NCBI GenBank assembly: GCA_032622095.1
Contig: CP136061.1
Span: 56,557,762 to 56,621,761 of the forward strand
Direction of reading: 5' to 3'
Length of the DNA stretch: 64,000 nt
Source: Siphonodentalium dalli
Taxonomy: Eukaryota; Mollusca; Scaphopoda; Gadilida; Siphonodentaliidae
The position numbers were made by a program, and so were the translations under genes. Of this stretch, positions 36,123 through 47,130 are shown in pieces. Below the pieces are notes generated by a model. It was not told the origin of the DNA, ran no database searches, and saw only the letters and a list, made by a program, of their open reading frames with translations. The first letter of the stretch is position 1; each line of letters starts with the position of its first letter.

Positions 36123-37368
36123 TAGGGTCTGTCGAAAGCCGAGTCTATCTCAAGACACGTCTAAGATAAACAGAATTGGTATATTGCAAGACTGTACGTT
36201 TTTTGAGCGCAGTTTCCTTGCACAATAATCATGGATATTGACACAGCCGATAATCCACTTTATGGGTGTCCAGACACTTATCAAACAGATTCGGGCGTAC
36301 TCCTTTGTCACAGCAGGGCACTGTCCGATGCCGAGCGCTATGCGATTAGATTGCGCCTACACATATGGCGTCGATCGAGGGTGACCTAACACGGTAATTG
36401 ATACCAAATGTCGCGGCTAAGATCAAACAAGCTTGATCATGGGACATCTTGACTGCCATGGCACATCTATGCCGATATCACAGCCGTGCCATCAAATGCG
36501 CATCAATCATAGGAATTTTCCTATGTCTGGCTGTTGGCATATTTTGAGATCCAGCACATCAATGCGGTATTAATTGGTTCTTTGATTCCCTTACATAATA
36601 CCCTGGTGCCTATATCGCATATGTCTCCCCAGAATTAATTCTGGCTACCCGAGATTACGGTTTAACGCAGACTTAGCCAACCGTGGTTTATTTACATGGG
36701 TATCAAACATGTACACCTGCACATCTATACCAAGCTGTCTGCCGCACAAGGTCAACAATTGAACCATATCATTGCTACATATACAGGCACAATGTGCACC
36801 AAGGCTGCATGCACTATTCTTCTGTGACGTTAAAGTCGAGCTAGTGTTGAAGTATCGGGCCTTCCTCACCTGAATAGCACGAGGCAGCATGTTCGAATGC
36901 ACTCGCACTCACGCGTACACTTCCCCTACAGTGTATACAGACCCGATTGACCTGCATCCCTGATGAGACGAAGGTCATTAAACATATCTGTCGAAACAAT
37001 AAATGGACCCATGATAACACTTATGGTTATACATGTTCTGCTCGTTTGAATATTTGCCCTATATACGAGCTCAAAGCGATATGGCCATTTTATTGTCGGG
37101 TGCCGACCAGCATTGGGGTTCTGCTGTGTCAGACAGTAGATAGAAAAGGATTTCATTTATACACGCACAATTGCCCCATTAATAACCATGCAATGCGCAT
37201 TACAATTCTACACCCTAATTTTAAGCTTTAAAATGTTGGGGGCGGGATGCTCCCGGAGCCGTACGGCAATGATGAGAAATGAAACCGATCCTATCGTCAC
37301 CGTGTAGCGTGCGCAAGGGGGTAATCGCGATAAATATTGTTTGTAATGCTTGTATATAGTAATGTTAA

Positions 37369-37508
37369 TTGTTAGGTTGTAATGAAGCGATTTTTGCATG
37401 CCGTAGCGTCAGATTGGCATGCCATATTAGCCTATACTGAAGGGCTTTTTTGCTTAACAATTTTGTTTTACTATAGTGTAATAACGGTCTGTATCGGGTG
37501 CATTTTCT
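37369..37508 (-). repeat. Dispersed ~140-bp repeat, copy 2
   Basis: Inverse copy of 21,667-21,807, beginning 205 bp outside the right arm of the foldback element. Shared diagnostic phrase: TTAAGCAAAAAAGCCCTTCA on the - strand. There is no matching copy outside the left arm, so it is a separate repeat and not a continuation of the foldback arms. Confidence 0.78.
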
Positions 37509-38600
37509 GATACTCATCAAGACAAATATGCAGCTCTTGTTGAGAATATCACATGGTAACAGCTGAATTAGGATCGCAGTAACTCATATAGTTTATTCAT
37601 TCTTTTAGCCACCAACTCAGGTGGTATAAAGAGAAGGTGTAATGAATACATGTATACATAAAACAAATTCCGACCATTATACCGTGAGCGGAGGCTGTTA
37701 AGCAACTGAGTATTCATGTTTTTTCAATGCACTTATTCTTTATATAGCTAACTTAACTTAACAGCATCACAGAGATGATATTATTTCAGATTAAAGTCTG
37801 AGTGTGGTAGTATAATCACATTGAGGTTTTAACAATTTATACGATTCTATTCGTGGGTTTCATTCTACACATGTTTATGCTAAAGGAAGGATGCAGAATA
37901 CTGCTTCAAAATATCACAAGTTGTATTTGGTTGTTCATGTGGGGAAATAAAACTATGTGCTATATAACAACAATAGTCGGTTGGTGGCATACTATAATGC
38001 ATGCAATATGTTATAGATGGGGTTTCAACTAACATGGACCATTTAGCCATCAAATTTCGTCAGCAGGATTTACTTTGCAGAACATTCCATTGGAAGCTTA
38101 ACCTATGCGCGTGGTATCGAAACCCGTTGTGCGTGGTTTAAACCATTTTTGAGTAACCGTTGTACGAGTTAATTTCGAGCTTCAACCCTCGAGTTGATTA
38201 TGTCGGGTTTTCGTCGGTGACCCACTTTCACGCGCAACGCTGGTCATGTGAATATCGAGGAGGATATTTTTGCTGTACAATATAGGTGGAAGTTTTTATC
38301 CGGGTCAACAGGCGACTGTGTAGAGTTCCATTGAACAAGAAAATATGCTCGAGTCGGAAAAATATTTTTCATTTATCAGCCCATACACACACAATGAACT
38401 CGGAAAATATTTGAATTATGGCACATTGCATGGGTATATATCATAAAAATTAAACTTTCCGTCCGTCGATGTTAACCGTTGTTCGAGTTCTCAACCGTTG
38501 TTCGAGTTCACGGATCTCCAGTGTGGTTATATGATAGTCAGTAACGATGACCAAGCAACATATATTCCATGTCTGTTTAGCACGCCACGCGTATGAGATT
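37509..38600. other. No gene recognised
   Basis: AT-rich sequence. The phrase ACCGTTGTTCGAGTTC occurs twice near 38,476-38,510. No exon, RNA or bounded element seen. Confidence 0.5.
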
Positions 38601-39110
38601 CTTGATTGCATAGCACCGAAAGATCATACGGGTGAGATATATAAAATTAATCGTTCTATGAACCCAACGTACATATGACGTGCACGTTTTTATATGGATT
38701 TTTGTTTTTTTACTCTTTATTTATTTATTGTCGTGTTCTTTGTTTTTGCTTCACATGTATTATTATTATTTATTTTTTTATTTTGTTTTCCTCACTTTTA
38801 TTTATTTATATTTTTCTCGAGTATAATAAGTTAGTACACCACGCTTGTAAGATTATTAATTGCATTGCACCGAAAGATCATACGGGTGCGATATATAAAA
38901 TTAATTGTTCTATGAACCCAACGTACATTTGACATTTATGCATATTTGTTATTTCCTTTCTTTTTTGTATCGTGCACGTGTTTGTTTGGATTTGTGTTTA
39001 CTCTCTATTTATTTATTGTCGTGTTCTTTGTGTTTGCTTCACATGTATTTTATTTTATTTTATTTTATTTTTCTCACTTTTATATATTTATATTTTTCTA
39101 GAGTATAATA
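38601..39110 (+). repeat. Tandem duplication, ~254-290-bp unit
   Basis: ACCGAAAGATCATACGGGTG (38,616 and 38,870), TTCTATGAACCCAACGTACAT and TTATTGTCGTGTTCTTTG each occur twice in the same order. The offset rises from 254 to about 290 because the second unit has an insertion. T-rich open frames here are not genes; the block looks like duplicated 3' UTR of a retroelement. Confidence 0.72.
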
Positions 39111-39298
39111 TTTTCACAAATTATATTTATAGACATGTTATATGTATATCGAGAGAGAGAGAGAGGGAGAGAGTGTGTGTATGTACGTGTCGTTATGCTT
39201 GTGATGTTAATCTCTTGCTCTTCATTGTTCACAAAACTTGTAAATAATGGTGTAATAATTTATAAATATTTTCTGCCAAGAAGGAGGTAATAAAGATT
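39110..39298 (+). mobile_element. 3' end of a 5'-truncated LINE
   Basis: AT-rich UTR-like sequence with a (GA)n tract ends in AAGAAGGAGGTAATAAAGATTG, closely resembling the LINE 3 terminus (GGAGGTAATAAAGATATC). It directly precedes the RT remnant at 39,299. The tandem block just upstream may belong to the same UTR. Confidence 0.5.
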
Positions 39299-41793
39299 GT
39301 CCCATTACCGCTAGAATCACCGATAATACTGGAGCTCCAATTCCATTCAAATCCAAAGGCAGAATGATACTCGCCCTTCACTGCAGAAGACAATTGATAT
39401 GCGGATGACATAGTCCTAATATATAAATCCAAACATGTACTCCAGTCCTCACTCAATAAGCTACAAGATTTCTGTAAGATGTGTGATCTGATTAATATAA
39501 ATAAATCTAAACCCATGGTTTTTAATAAATCTGGTAAGCTATTAAAAAATATGAATTTTCAAATTAATAACCAAAACAACTATAACTAAAAATAACTAAA
39601 AATACGGTGCTTACCGAGTTTTGGAGAGAAAAAAACATGTGTTTTTTTACGATGAGAATAAACCTAACGGCAATAAATTAAGGTTTTATAGAAAACTGAA
39701 AAATTAGTTTGTTTGAAAATTACCTATTAGCTGACTTAGATATTGAAGTAATAACTACGTATACTAAGATCAGGATTAGTGACAGTCAGTTATTAATTGA
39801 AAAGGGCATACCAAAACTTGACCTAAAAGACCGGATGTGTCCTACCTGTAAGGGTGGATACACACATGCATGTAATCTCTGTAAATATCGTGTATTTGGC
39901 GTTTTACATGGATCATACAGACCATGTAATATGTGTCTGCTGATAAACCAATCATTGCGGCTAGGTTTGACCACAGTGAGTAACGCTCTGAACGTGTAGA
40001 GTGTCGTTGACTGGACGAAGTCGTCAGGCCGCTTAAAATAATTGTTCGCGCGATAACCCAAATGTTGGACGTTCTGTTTAAATCATTGTCAGTCTTCTCT
40101 TGGTTGTATACCAGTGATGGTCCCAGGATTTCCACAATACAGGGGCTATATTATACCGGAAGCTACCGGACTGATCATTACATATTTCATCGACCGGAGT
40201 GGGGGGGGGGGCATGTAGCAACATGAGGCCTACCCCCCTAAAGCCACGCAGCCACTCCTGATTTGTAAATATTGTAGTTGACAGTCATATCTGCCGTGCC
40301 TGTTTGCTACGAGTGATTAATCTCATATGCAGCAATTGATGCTATTCATATAATTATGAACATATTATTACAGCTTTAAATTTGAAGGTATACAGAAGGT
40401 GGTGTTGCTGCATGTGTGTCTTCATTCGGGAAAAGGGTTGTCCAGCTACGAGTCCACAACTACGTCACCTTTCCTCTCTTGTGTTATATACACACAATTT
40501 ACAACTATGGAATATTTAAGTAAAACATTTGTTGTACATTCTTGCCCAGATAATCCCGGCTGATACATTCAATTAAATCCCTTAGTTATTCGAAACTTTC
40601 GAGAACCAGCCCCCTCCCCCCAATCATGGATTATAGTCCAAAATGTGATAACTCAAGCCTGTACAGGCTAAAATGGTGACAGTTAGGAACTTGTTCATCC
40701 TTTGGCATGAGAAGTATATACTGCTCTGTAAATTCTGGGTTAAAATGGGGGGGGGGGGGGTGACTCTTTTTTCTTTCAACGTTGTACCTGCATTAATGTT
40801 TTTGGCGCTGTAATGGATATATGCAAAGAAATCCCAATTGAAAGTTATCACATGAGCTCGCCCTCAAATTATCCGAGCAATCTCAACAAACTGGTATTGT
40901 CTGTCTTAATGTTCCAATGCCTGTATTCAAGGCATGAGAGCACCATATCGGATTGTTAAAATTTGAACTGAGGCCATGCATAGTCGAGGAACAAATATCC
41001 TTATCCTGACTCGATTCGGCGTTGTCCGATTAGGCTAAATCACTTTATAACATGGAATCCACCATGTATGAGTTAGTTGATTGCCATGTGTATTAATATA
41101 GCACTTTCAAAATGTGGAGCCAGAAAGCCGTTCGGGTTCTGCTGGACGAGATCAAATTGGGAGTCAGTGTGTGGGGCATTAAACACTCATGTATCACAAT
41201 CGTCCTAAAATAGCTTCAAAGGTATACACATTTATTTTTATTTTGGATGACCCTGTTTCCAAGAAATGACAAACAAACTCAAATCCATTTTTCGAAATGA
41301 ACTAAAACTCGTGAAAAACAGCAACATTTATCAGACAGGATTTATTCATTTCGGCATCCATGAAAAAAGACATGTTTATGACTGGCCTGAAATCTCTTGA
41401 TAACAGTTAGTTTGATTTTGGCTTATAACTACTCACCGGTCTCGCCTGTTGAAATGGAACGATCGCGCGCAGGCGATTAATGCTATCAATGATTGGTGTG
41501 ACCATGTAAAATACATGTATTTTACATACAGACATTACATGCATGTGTGTATCCACCCTAAGAATGGAGTGGAGGACGAAAAACATTATATTATAGACTG
41601 TAAGCCCCTTAACCCTGAGAGAAAGGTAATGCTTGAGAAAATTCAGTCCAGTATTCCAGAATTTATTAACTATTACGATGATGAAAAAGTTAATTTCATA
41701 TTGGGTCCAAATGAAGTCGACACATCCATAAAGAAAATTTGTATGATTGGAGTTTACAAAATGTATAAAAAACGGAAAGAGCTTCCGAACTGA
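39299..41793 (+). pseudogene. LINE 7 RT/C-terminus remnant, split by an insertion
   Basis: 39,401-39,560 encodes YADDIVLIYKSKHVLQSS and the following thumb segment. 39,650-39,851 encodes the C-terminal region up to DLKDRMCPTCK. 41,562-41,793 resumes with NGVEDEKHYIIDCKPLN and ends KKRKELPN before a stop. With the 1.7-kb insertion removed, CPTCK and NGVEDEKHY join in frame to form a normal LINE Cys/His knuckle. There is also an internal deletion after the thumb and in-frame stops (for example after YRKLKN), so it is dead. Confidence 0.82.
39852..41558. mobile_element. PIF/Harbinger-like non-autonomous element
   Basis: The 25-bp ends are perfect inverted repeats starting GGGTGGATACACACATGC. 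Weaker subterminal similarity continues for about 100 bp (TTTTACATGG, CCAATCATTG on both sides). Flanks are TAA at 39,849-39,851 and 41,559-41,561. A TAA/TTA target with GGG ends is typical of PIF/Harbinger elements. The 1.7-kb interior has no transposase that I recognise. Removing the element plus one TAA restores the LINE 7 frame exactly. Confidence 0.85.
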
Positions 41794-41878
41794 AACCTGC
41801 TCTTGCGATATTATCAGATTATAACCACATATTGGCAAATAACTATTTATTATTAGTAAGCTCCACCCTAACCTCTAA

Positions 41879-41990
41879 TATATATATCTTTATTTCCTCC
41901 TCATGGGAGATCATTGATACATATACAATTAAATCACACAAAGACAAATATATCAACGAAACAGCAATATAAGCACATAGGACATAACGC
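41879..41990 (-). mobile_element. Probable LINE 3' tail fragment
   Basis: On the - strand the sequence reads CATGAGGAGGAAATAAAGAT followed by (AT)n, similar to other LINE termini in the window. It abuts the 21-bp phrase AGCTCCACCCTAACCTCTAA, which recurs at 63,023. Very short and therefore tentative. Confidence 0.4.
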
Positions 41991-42059
41991 CATATATTAT
42001 TTATTTACAATGAAATAATAAAAATATAGCAATACTCTAAATCGAGCAATTCTTACTTC

Positions 42060-42310
42060 AAAGCGTGTCTGACATAGTCTCTCTCTCCCTCTCTCCGTCT
42101 CTCGTCCTCTTCCCTCTCTATATATACATATTCACTTCTATACGCATATATACATACACACATACATACATATACATATACACACATACATACACACACC
42201 CACAGACACATATATACATACATCCACATATAAGCACATATACACATACAAACACACCCGTATACGCATACACATACACATACACACACGCACCCTCACC
42301 CTCACATATA
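42060..42310. repeat. CACATA/CTCT microsatellite
   Basis: Starts with CTCTCTCCCTCTCTCC, then about 180 bp of ACACATA variants. Reading frames on both strands (CVCVYGCV or YTYTHTYI) are repeat artefacts. Confidence 0.9.
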
Positions 42311-43060
42311 TAGCTATCGAATGTATGGGTGCTACTCCGGTCTAGCACAGACTAGGCCAAGATGCCAAGATGATACCATGATGACATCTCCAATCGGAGT
42401 GCAAGCAAAAACCAAGACATACATAATCAGATTCGGAAATTTACACAAGTGTGTTAAGGATACAATGCAATTAGAACATTGGCACGGTCGTGATCGATTA
42501 CATACACATGGATGCACCATATGAGCTTACGCGAACCTATTATGCATGATCTACATGCACATAGACATAAAATGCGTGTCAATATAAATGTAAACCAAGC
42601 ACTATCGGGTAAATGTATCGCCGAAAACAACCTCAATTTTCAGCGACCATTTAGTTTCATGAGTGTGTGGTGTTAGCGAATAACGCCCATCCGAACATAG
42701 CTGTAACATGCATGTATATTTCCTTTATTTGTATAATGAAATATGTCAACCTTTACGGACGTGCTGGGCTGATAAAGGGCTTAATTCGTCGTATTCTCAG
42801 ATAATGTTATTAAGTCAACATAGCGTTTCCATAGATCAGCCGACTTTTTAACAAAACAATTAATTGGGTCCACCGTATATTCCAGTGGAATCGTCATGAA
42901 GTCTGATAATCCAGAAAGAAAAAGTCGAGTTTTAGATTCTGGACTCAGTTTATCGAATTATAGGTAGAATTCAATATTAAAGTTGTTCAAAATGTAGAAT
43001 TCCACAAGATTCCTATCCGATGTTATTGACGTGAGCGGCAGAGACCCAGTTTTTTTCTCG

Positions 43061-44430
43061 GATAAATGGGCCTATGGTACTTAAGGATAAATTTGGTGTC
43101 GTTGGAAACCTGAGGATGTATGCTATTCGATGGGGCCTGCTGTGGAATCTGAAAGTGGTGCGGTTGCCATGGAAACGGTCTCTGAAAAATGGTTTGCAAT
43201 CCGTAGAAGGTACCATATGAATAAATACGATATGGTTTAGAATGAGTATTTTTGGAGTCTTGGTAGTCTTTAATATCGGAATTCAAGGTATTATCACCAA
43301 AAGGGTAACGGTTAACACATGGTATGGTCATGTGACCTCCTGATCCAATATACTGACAGTTATGACCATTTTTGGGTCAAACCAGGTGATTTTATGCAAA
43401 AATGGGTGATTTTTGGAATCGCAGTATATCAGGCCACATATGTCTGCCACAGGGGCAGTGCATATGTCGTTGTAATCGGGAGGATGTGTACTTTGAGTTA
43501 CAATCTGATTTAGAACCCAAAAGTTTGCGGTTGCCATGGAAACGGCTTGTACGTGAAATATAAATAAAATCCCATGAAAAACAGTGACATCTGAATACAT
43601 TTGAATAATACCTGTATTGGGTATTAGGAGTAAGACGTATATTTGGTGGCATTAGTCAAAGTAGTATCAGATAATTCGCAATGCCAAGGGGTTGGGAAGG
43701 CCATACTGACATAATAATTGAACACATATACATAATTTCTACCATTTACCACCAATTTTGGGGTAAAATATGACGATTTTATTGAAAAAAGGTCGATTTT
43801 TGGAATCGCAGTATAACTCGGTATATATGCCATAAACATGGACAATTTATATGTCATTGTAATCGGGAGGATGTGTACTTTATGTTCCAACCTGATTTGT
43901 AACCCAACACTGGTGTGGTTACCATGGAAACGGTTTATACCGGAAATATATATTAATCACAAGAAAACCATTTCAGAGTCATTTGAAACATACATGTATT
44001 GGATTTTAGGAGTAATGTGACATTTATTTTAATTTAGTCAAAGTAATTAAAGTGATTATCTGATAATTCACCATGTCAAGGGGATGGGAAGGTCATACTG
44101 ACACAATGATTGAACACATACATAATGTTCTACCATTTTCCATCGCTTTTTTGGTCAAATATGGCGATTTTATTGAAAAAAGGTTGATTTTTGGAATTGG
44201 GATATAACTTGGACATGATACATTATTGGACATCGGGACATTTTATATGACGTTGTAAACGGCTGGATGTATGCTTTATGCGAGAATATGACTTAATTGG
44301 ACCCCAATTGGACACCAAAGGTGGCACGGTTGTCATGGAAACATGTCGCATTTTCACTATACATTTGCAGATTTCAGGAAAAACTTGAGGACACATGTGA
44401 GGCTGTAATAAATACATTTTAATAATGGTC
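43061..44430 (+). repeat. Left inverted arm: tandem ~390-bp units
   Basis: Three to four successive units. Landmarks such as GATTTTTGGAATCGCAGTAT recur at about 43,401, 43,789 and 44,179 with spacing of 388-390 bp. Each unit has CATGGAAACGG with an X-box-like context at 43,163, 43,530, 43,918 and 44,329. The arm, from ATAAATGGGCCTATGGTACT inward, is matched in inverse order by 50,050-51,064. No coding potential. Confidence 0.82.
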
Positions 44431-45470
44431 AATGAGTATGAGTCTCTAATACATAGTAATTGTAATTTCGTATTTGCATAAAACAGTAATACAATTCGAC
44501 GTATAAATAAATTGGTGAATGGGTCGACGCCTTTTACATTCAATTAGATATTTCAGAAACATCACGGGGATTTGGAAAAAAGTTTTCCCATATATTCAGT
44601 TAATATATACTCTGCCTATCATAAGTTAACATATATAAAAGTTATCCAGACCCCTGTGTGTCGAAGTACCATACTCATGTATTATTAGTTTCGCACAAAA
44701 TTTACGTTAGGAATTTATCGAACACCGTACACCATGCAATAAATTTAAATTCTAGTTGAAACAATTTATAAATGACTATTACTAATTTAATATACATCCG
44801 ATGTGACAACTTATCTATATAAGGATACAGTAATTGCGCCTAAGTTCACCTGGTCATGTGAATGATGATTGTGAAATTTTGTGAAGTTTTACAACAGAAC
44901 AAAATATACATTACAAACAATAGCAATATCTAGAGCAGAGATATATACATTATTCCAAGACATAGACATATAATAAAAGCAAATGTTTGCCCAAGTATAT
45001 CTAAATGATTCAAGTGGCGCTGTAACATTAGTTTAAGTGTGGAAAATTCAATGAGTCTTCTAATTATAATTGTTAGCATCAACGTTTTAGATGATACTTG
45101 TCAATATGTAATTATGAATGCATATCACAGTTAACACTTAATATACCTCTTACAAGTGATCGAAATATGTTGATTAAATTTTGTTTTAAAACATAAAAAG
45201 GTGCTCTCTGACAAAGCATACACATTCCAAAACTACCTTACACAGTGTGGACCACAAAGTATTATCTGAATTAGACGCATGTGGCTGAACTTATCGGTTA
45301 TGTATCATACATAGTAGAAATTAAGTTATCATATCTCAAAAGCTAAGTTTTTGGCATGTTTTGTCGTGACACTTATGTACGCCCGGCAAAAGAATCTCAA
45401 AATGAGATATAACAGTTGTAAATAGGAATTGAAATGTTCAAATCAGAAGTATGCATTGTGTCCATTCTAA
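44431..45470. other. AT-rich spacer, no gene seen
   Basis: Lies between the left arm and the 3' end of the nuclease-like gene. No convincing exon, RNA gene or repeat. Confidence 0.5.
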
Positions 45471-45722
45471 TTATTTATTTCCACAGTCTTCTAATGCACC
45501 GCATTTACAGAGCGCAATGCATGACAACTTATTTTGTAAACAAGTGCATGCCGATGCGCACCGTCCACTCTTGAACTTGTTACAAGCACAAACAAGATTT
45601 GACAATATTTCAAAGGCTGATTTTCCTTCAAAATATATCGGAATGAGTCCGTTATCACTCCTCTGCCACCCGTTCTCCGCAGCGTTGTTGATGTCTGGCG
45701 TTGGAGTTGTGACGCTAGCCAA
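45471..45722 (-). pseudogene. Cys-rich C-terminal tail of the nuclease-like protein
   Basis: Encodes AAENGWQRSDNGLIPIYF followed by CACNKFKSGRCASACTCLQN and CIALCKC, a spaced-cysteine pattern like a CXC-type zinc-binding tail. A neighbouring frame just upstream gives HVLRASLQLKIW. Both belong downstream of the FEN-like domain but in different frames, so at least two small indels lie between 45,907 and 45,700. Confidence 0.55.
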
Positions 45723-45906
45723 ATTTTCAGCTGCAAACTGGCACGTAAAACATGCTGTTTAAAACTGGACTCACAGTTGACTCCTTTGTACATGACATCT
45801 TTGTCCGGAGTACGTTCAAAGAGGAATGTTCATCTGATGCTCTACCCTTTGGGTCATATAAACACGCAATAAATCGACGAGAACAGTCAATTGATTGTGA
45901 TATGTC

Positions 45907-47130
45907 TCATGTTCCCAAGTCGCACAGGTCGCTAAAGTAGTCTTGCTGCCCGAGGTAAACATTTAATGCGGTCTTCTTCCCAATTCCATAAAATGAAGAA
46001 TTCGTATCGCAACCTGTTAAGGCATGTACTGACAACAGATTCCGACAACAGTTGCTTCCCAATTTGACTGCTACTTCATGAGCGGCTATAAATCGATGCC
46101 GTTCTTTCACTCCAGTTCCAAACCACAGTTCGGCCACATTACTGAATGTGTGGTAAAAATGTAGCGTTAACACAAAAACATCCGTGTCCGGTGACTTTAT
46201 TGTTATTCGTCCGTGACCTGATGTGAAGACTTCGCGGTCGCAATACTCAGCACACAAAAGCATCCGAGTGTCAGCTTCTTCGTGTGTGCATTCTAGAGAT
46301 TTCACATCGCTTACGTTGGTTGATGTCAGCGATACAGTTCTTTTTCCTTCACGGAATCCCCCTGAAAGGATTATCAGCTTGTTTTCTGAGAGAAGGGGTG
46401 GACTGTTTTCAGTTATATATTTGCAAAGATAGTCAACAAGCGCAGCTTTGTTCCTTGAAAATCCGAGGAATGTTCTCCACTTTGGTATCGCACGGGTAGC
46501 AATAATGTCATACTGTGCGTCCTGATGAGAGAACTTAGAGCGATTTTTCCTCTCTTCACTTTTGAAGGAGTCGGCGATATCATATCGGTCAAATACATCC
46601 AATACAACATCCGATTTTCCTAGACCTTTCAGTAACTCCTGCAGGTAACTTTCTGCAAAATCCTCAAATTTCTTGTAAAGATCCCCATGCATTGCTTGGA
46701 TGATAGCCATACCGTCCCTTATATACACTGACTGAGCACTGTTCAACGACTTCTGTGTAGTGATAGTGGGTGATTCTCTCTCTTTCTCTAGTTTGTTTAG
46801 TAGATCAGATTTTTTACATTTCCGCAATCTACCGTCTTCATGGAACAGTGATGTTGGAACAGCACCTATCGGGTAACTGAGAACGGTGTCCAAACTCATA
46901 TTTCTAGAAGAGGTGAGCGACAACGCACGTCGAAATATCAATTCCGATGTCATTTTAGCTACTTTTGTTTCTCCTCCCACATTTATTTTACTTGCTGTAT
47001 TCATAATCTCAAATGTCGCAATCTTGATCCTTTTAATATGCTGATGAAAAGTAGTAGATTGTCCTGTAGATAATGTGGAATTTACAAATTGTTCCATCTT
47101 CTCTTGACCGATAGCTAAAGCGTTGAGCAA
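45907..47130 (-). CDS. FEN1/XPG-like nuclease domain segment (407 codons)
   Basis: The longest uninterrupted part of the gene. Motifs in order: CTHEEADTRMLLCAEY, ITIKSPDTDVFVLTLHFY and HALTGCDTNSSFYGIGKKTA. By position and spacing these resemble the FEN1/XPG active site: a Glu-rich EAEA-type motif, a DxD motif, and the GCDY..GIGPKTA helix-hairpin-helix. The acidic residues (Glu-Glu-Asp and Asp-x-Asp) are present, so catalysis is conceivable. The first ~250 residues have no named domain. Start ATG is uncertain: it is an internal methionine following a frame change. It ends at a TGA where the family would continue. Confidence 0.62.
   Translation of the reverse strand: MLNALAIGQEKMEQFVNSTLSTGQSTTFHQHIKRIKIATFEIMNTASKINVGGETKVAKMTSELIFRRALSLTSSRNMSLDTVLSYPIGAVPTSLFHEDGRLRKCKKSDLLNKLEKERESPTITTQKSLNSAQSVYIRDGMAIIQAMHGDLYKKFEDFAESYLQELLKGLGKSDVVLDVFDRYDIADSFKSEERKNRSKFSHQDAQYDIIATRAIPKWRTFLGFSRNKAALVDYLCKYITENSPPLLSENKLIILSGGFREGKRTVSLTSTNVSDVKSLECTHEEADTRMLLCAEYCDREVFTSGHGRITIKSPDTDVFVLTLHFYHTFSNVAELWFGTGVKERHRFIAAHEVAVKLGSNCCRNLLSVHALTGCDTNSSFYGIGKKTALNVYLGQQDYFSDLCDLGT

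Larger units (their letters stand above)
31956..37164. mobile_element. Long foldback element with LINE insertion in the left arm
   Basis: Left-arm blocks 31,956-32,553 and 35,298-35,607 are inverted copies of right-arm blocks 36,567-37,164 and 36,162-36,481. Deduced frames in the arms match almost residue for residue, so identity is about 99%. The left arm is split by LINE 3, and the 85 bp present on the right at 36,482-36,566 are missing on the left. The loop (35,608-36,161) holds a two-copy 146-bp repeat. Overall this resembles foldback/TU-type elements of insects and sea urchins. No transposase and no clear target duplication. Confidence 0.8.

Noticed and set aside
42053-42348. Overlapping frames of Cys/Val/Tyr or Thr/His/Tyr repeats
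   Set aside because: Pure ACACATA microsatellite translation.
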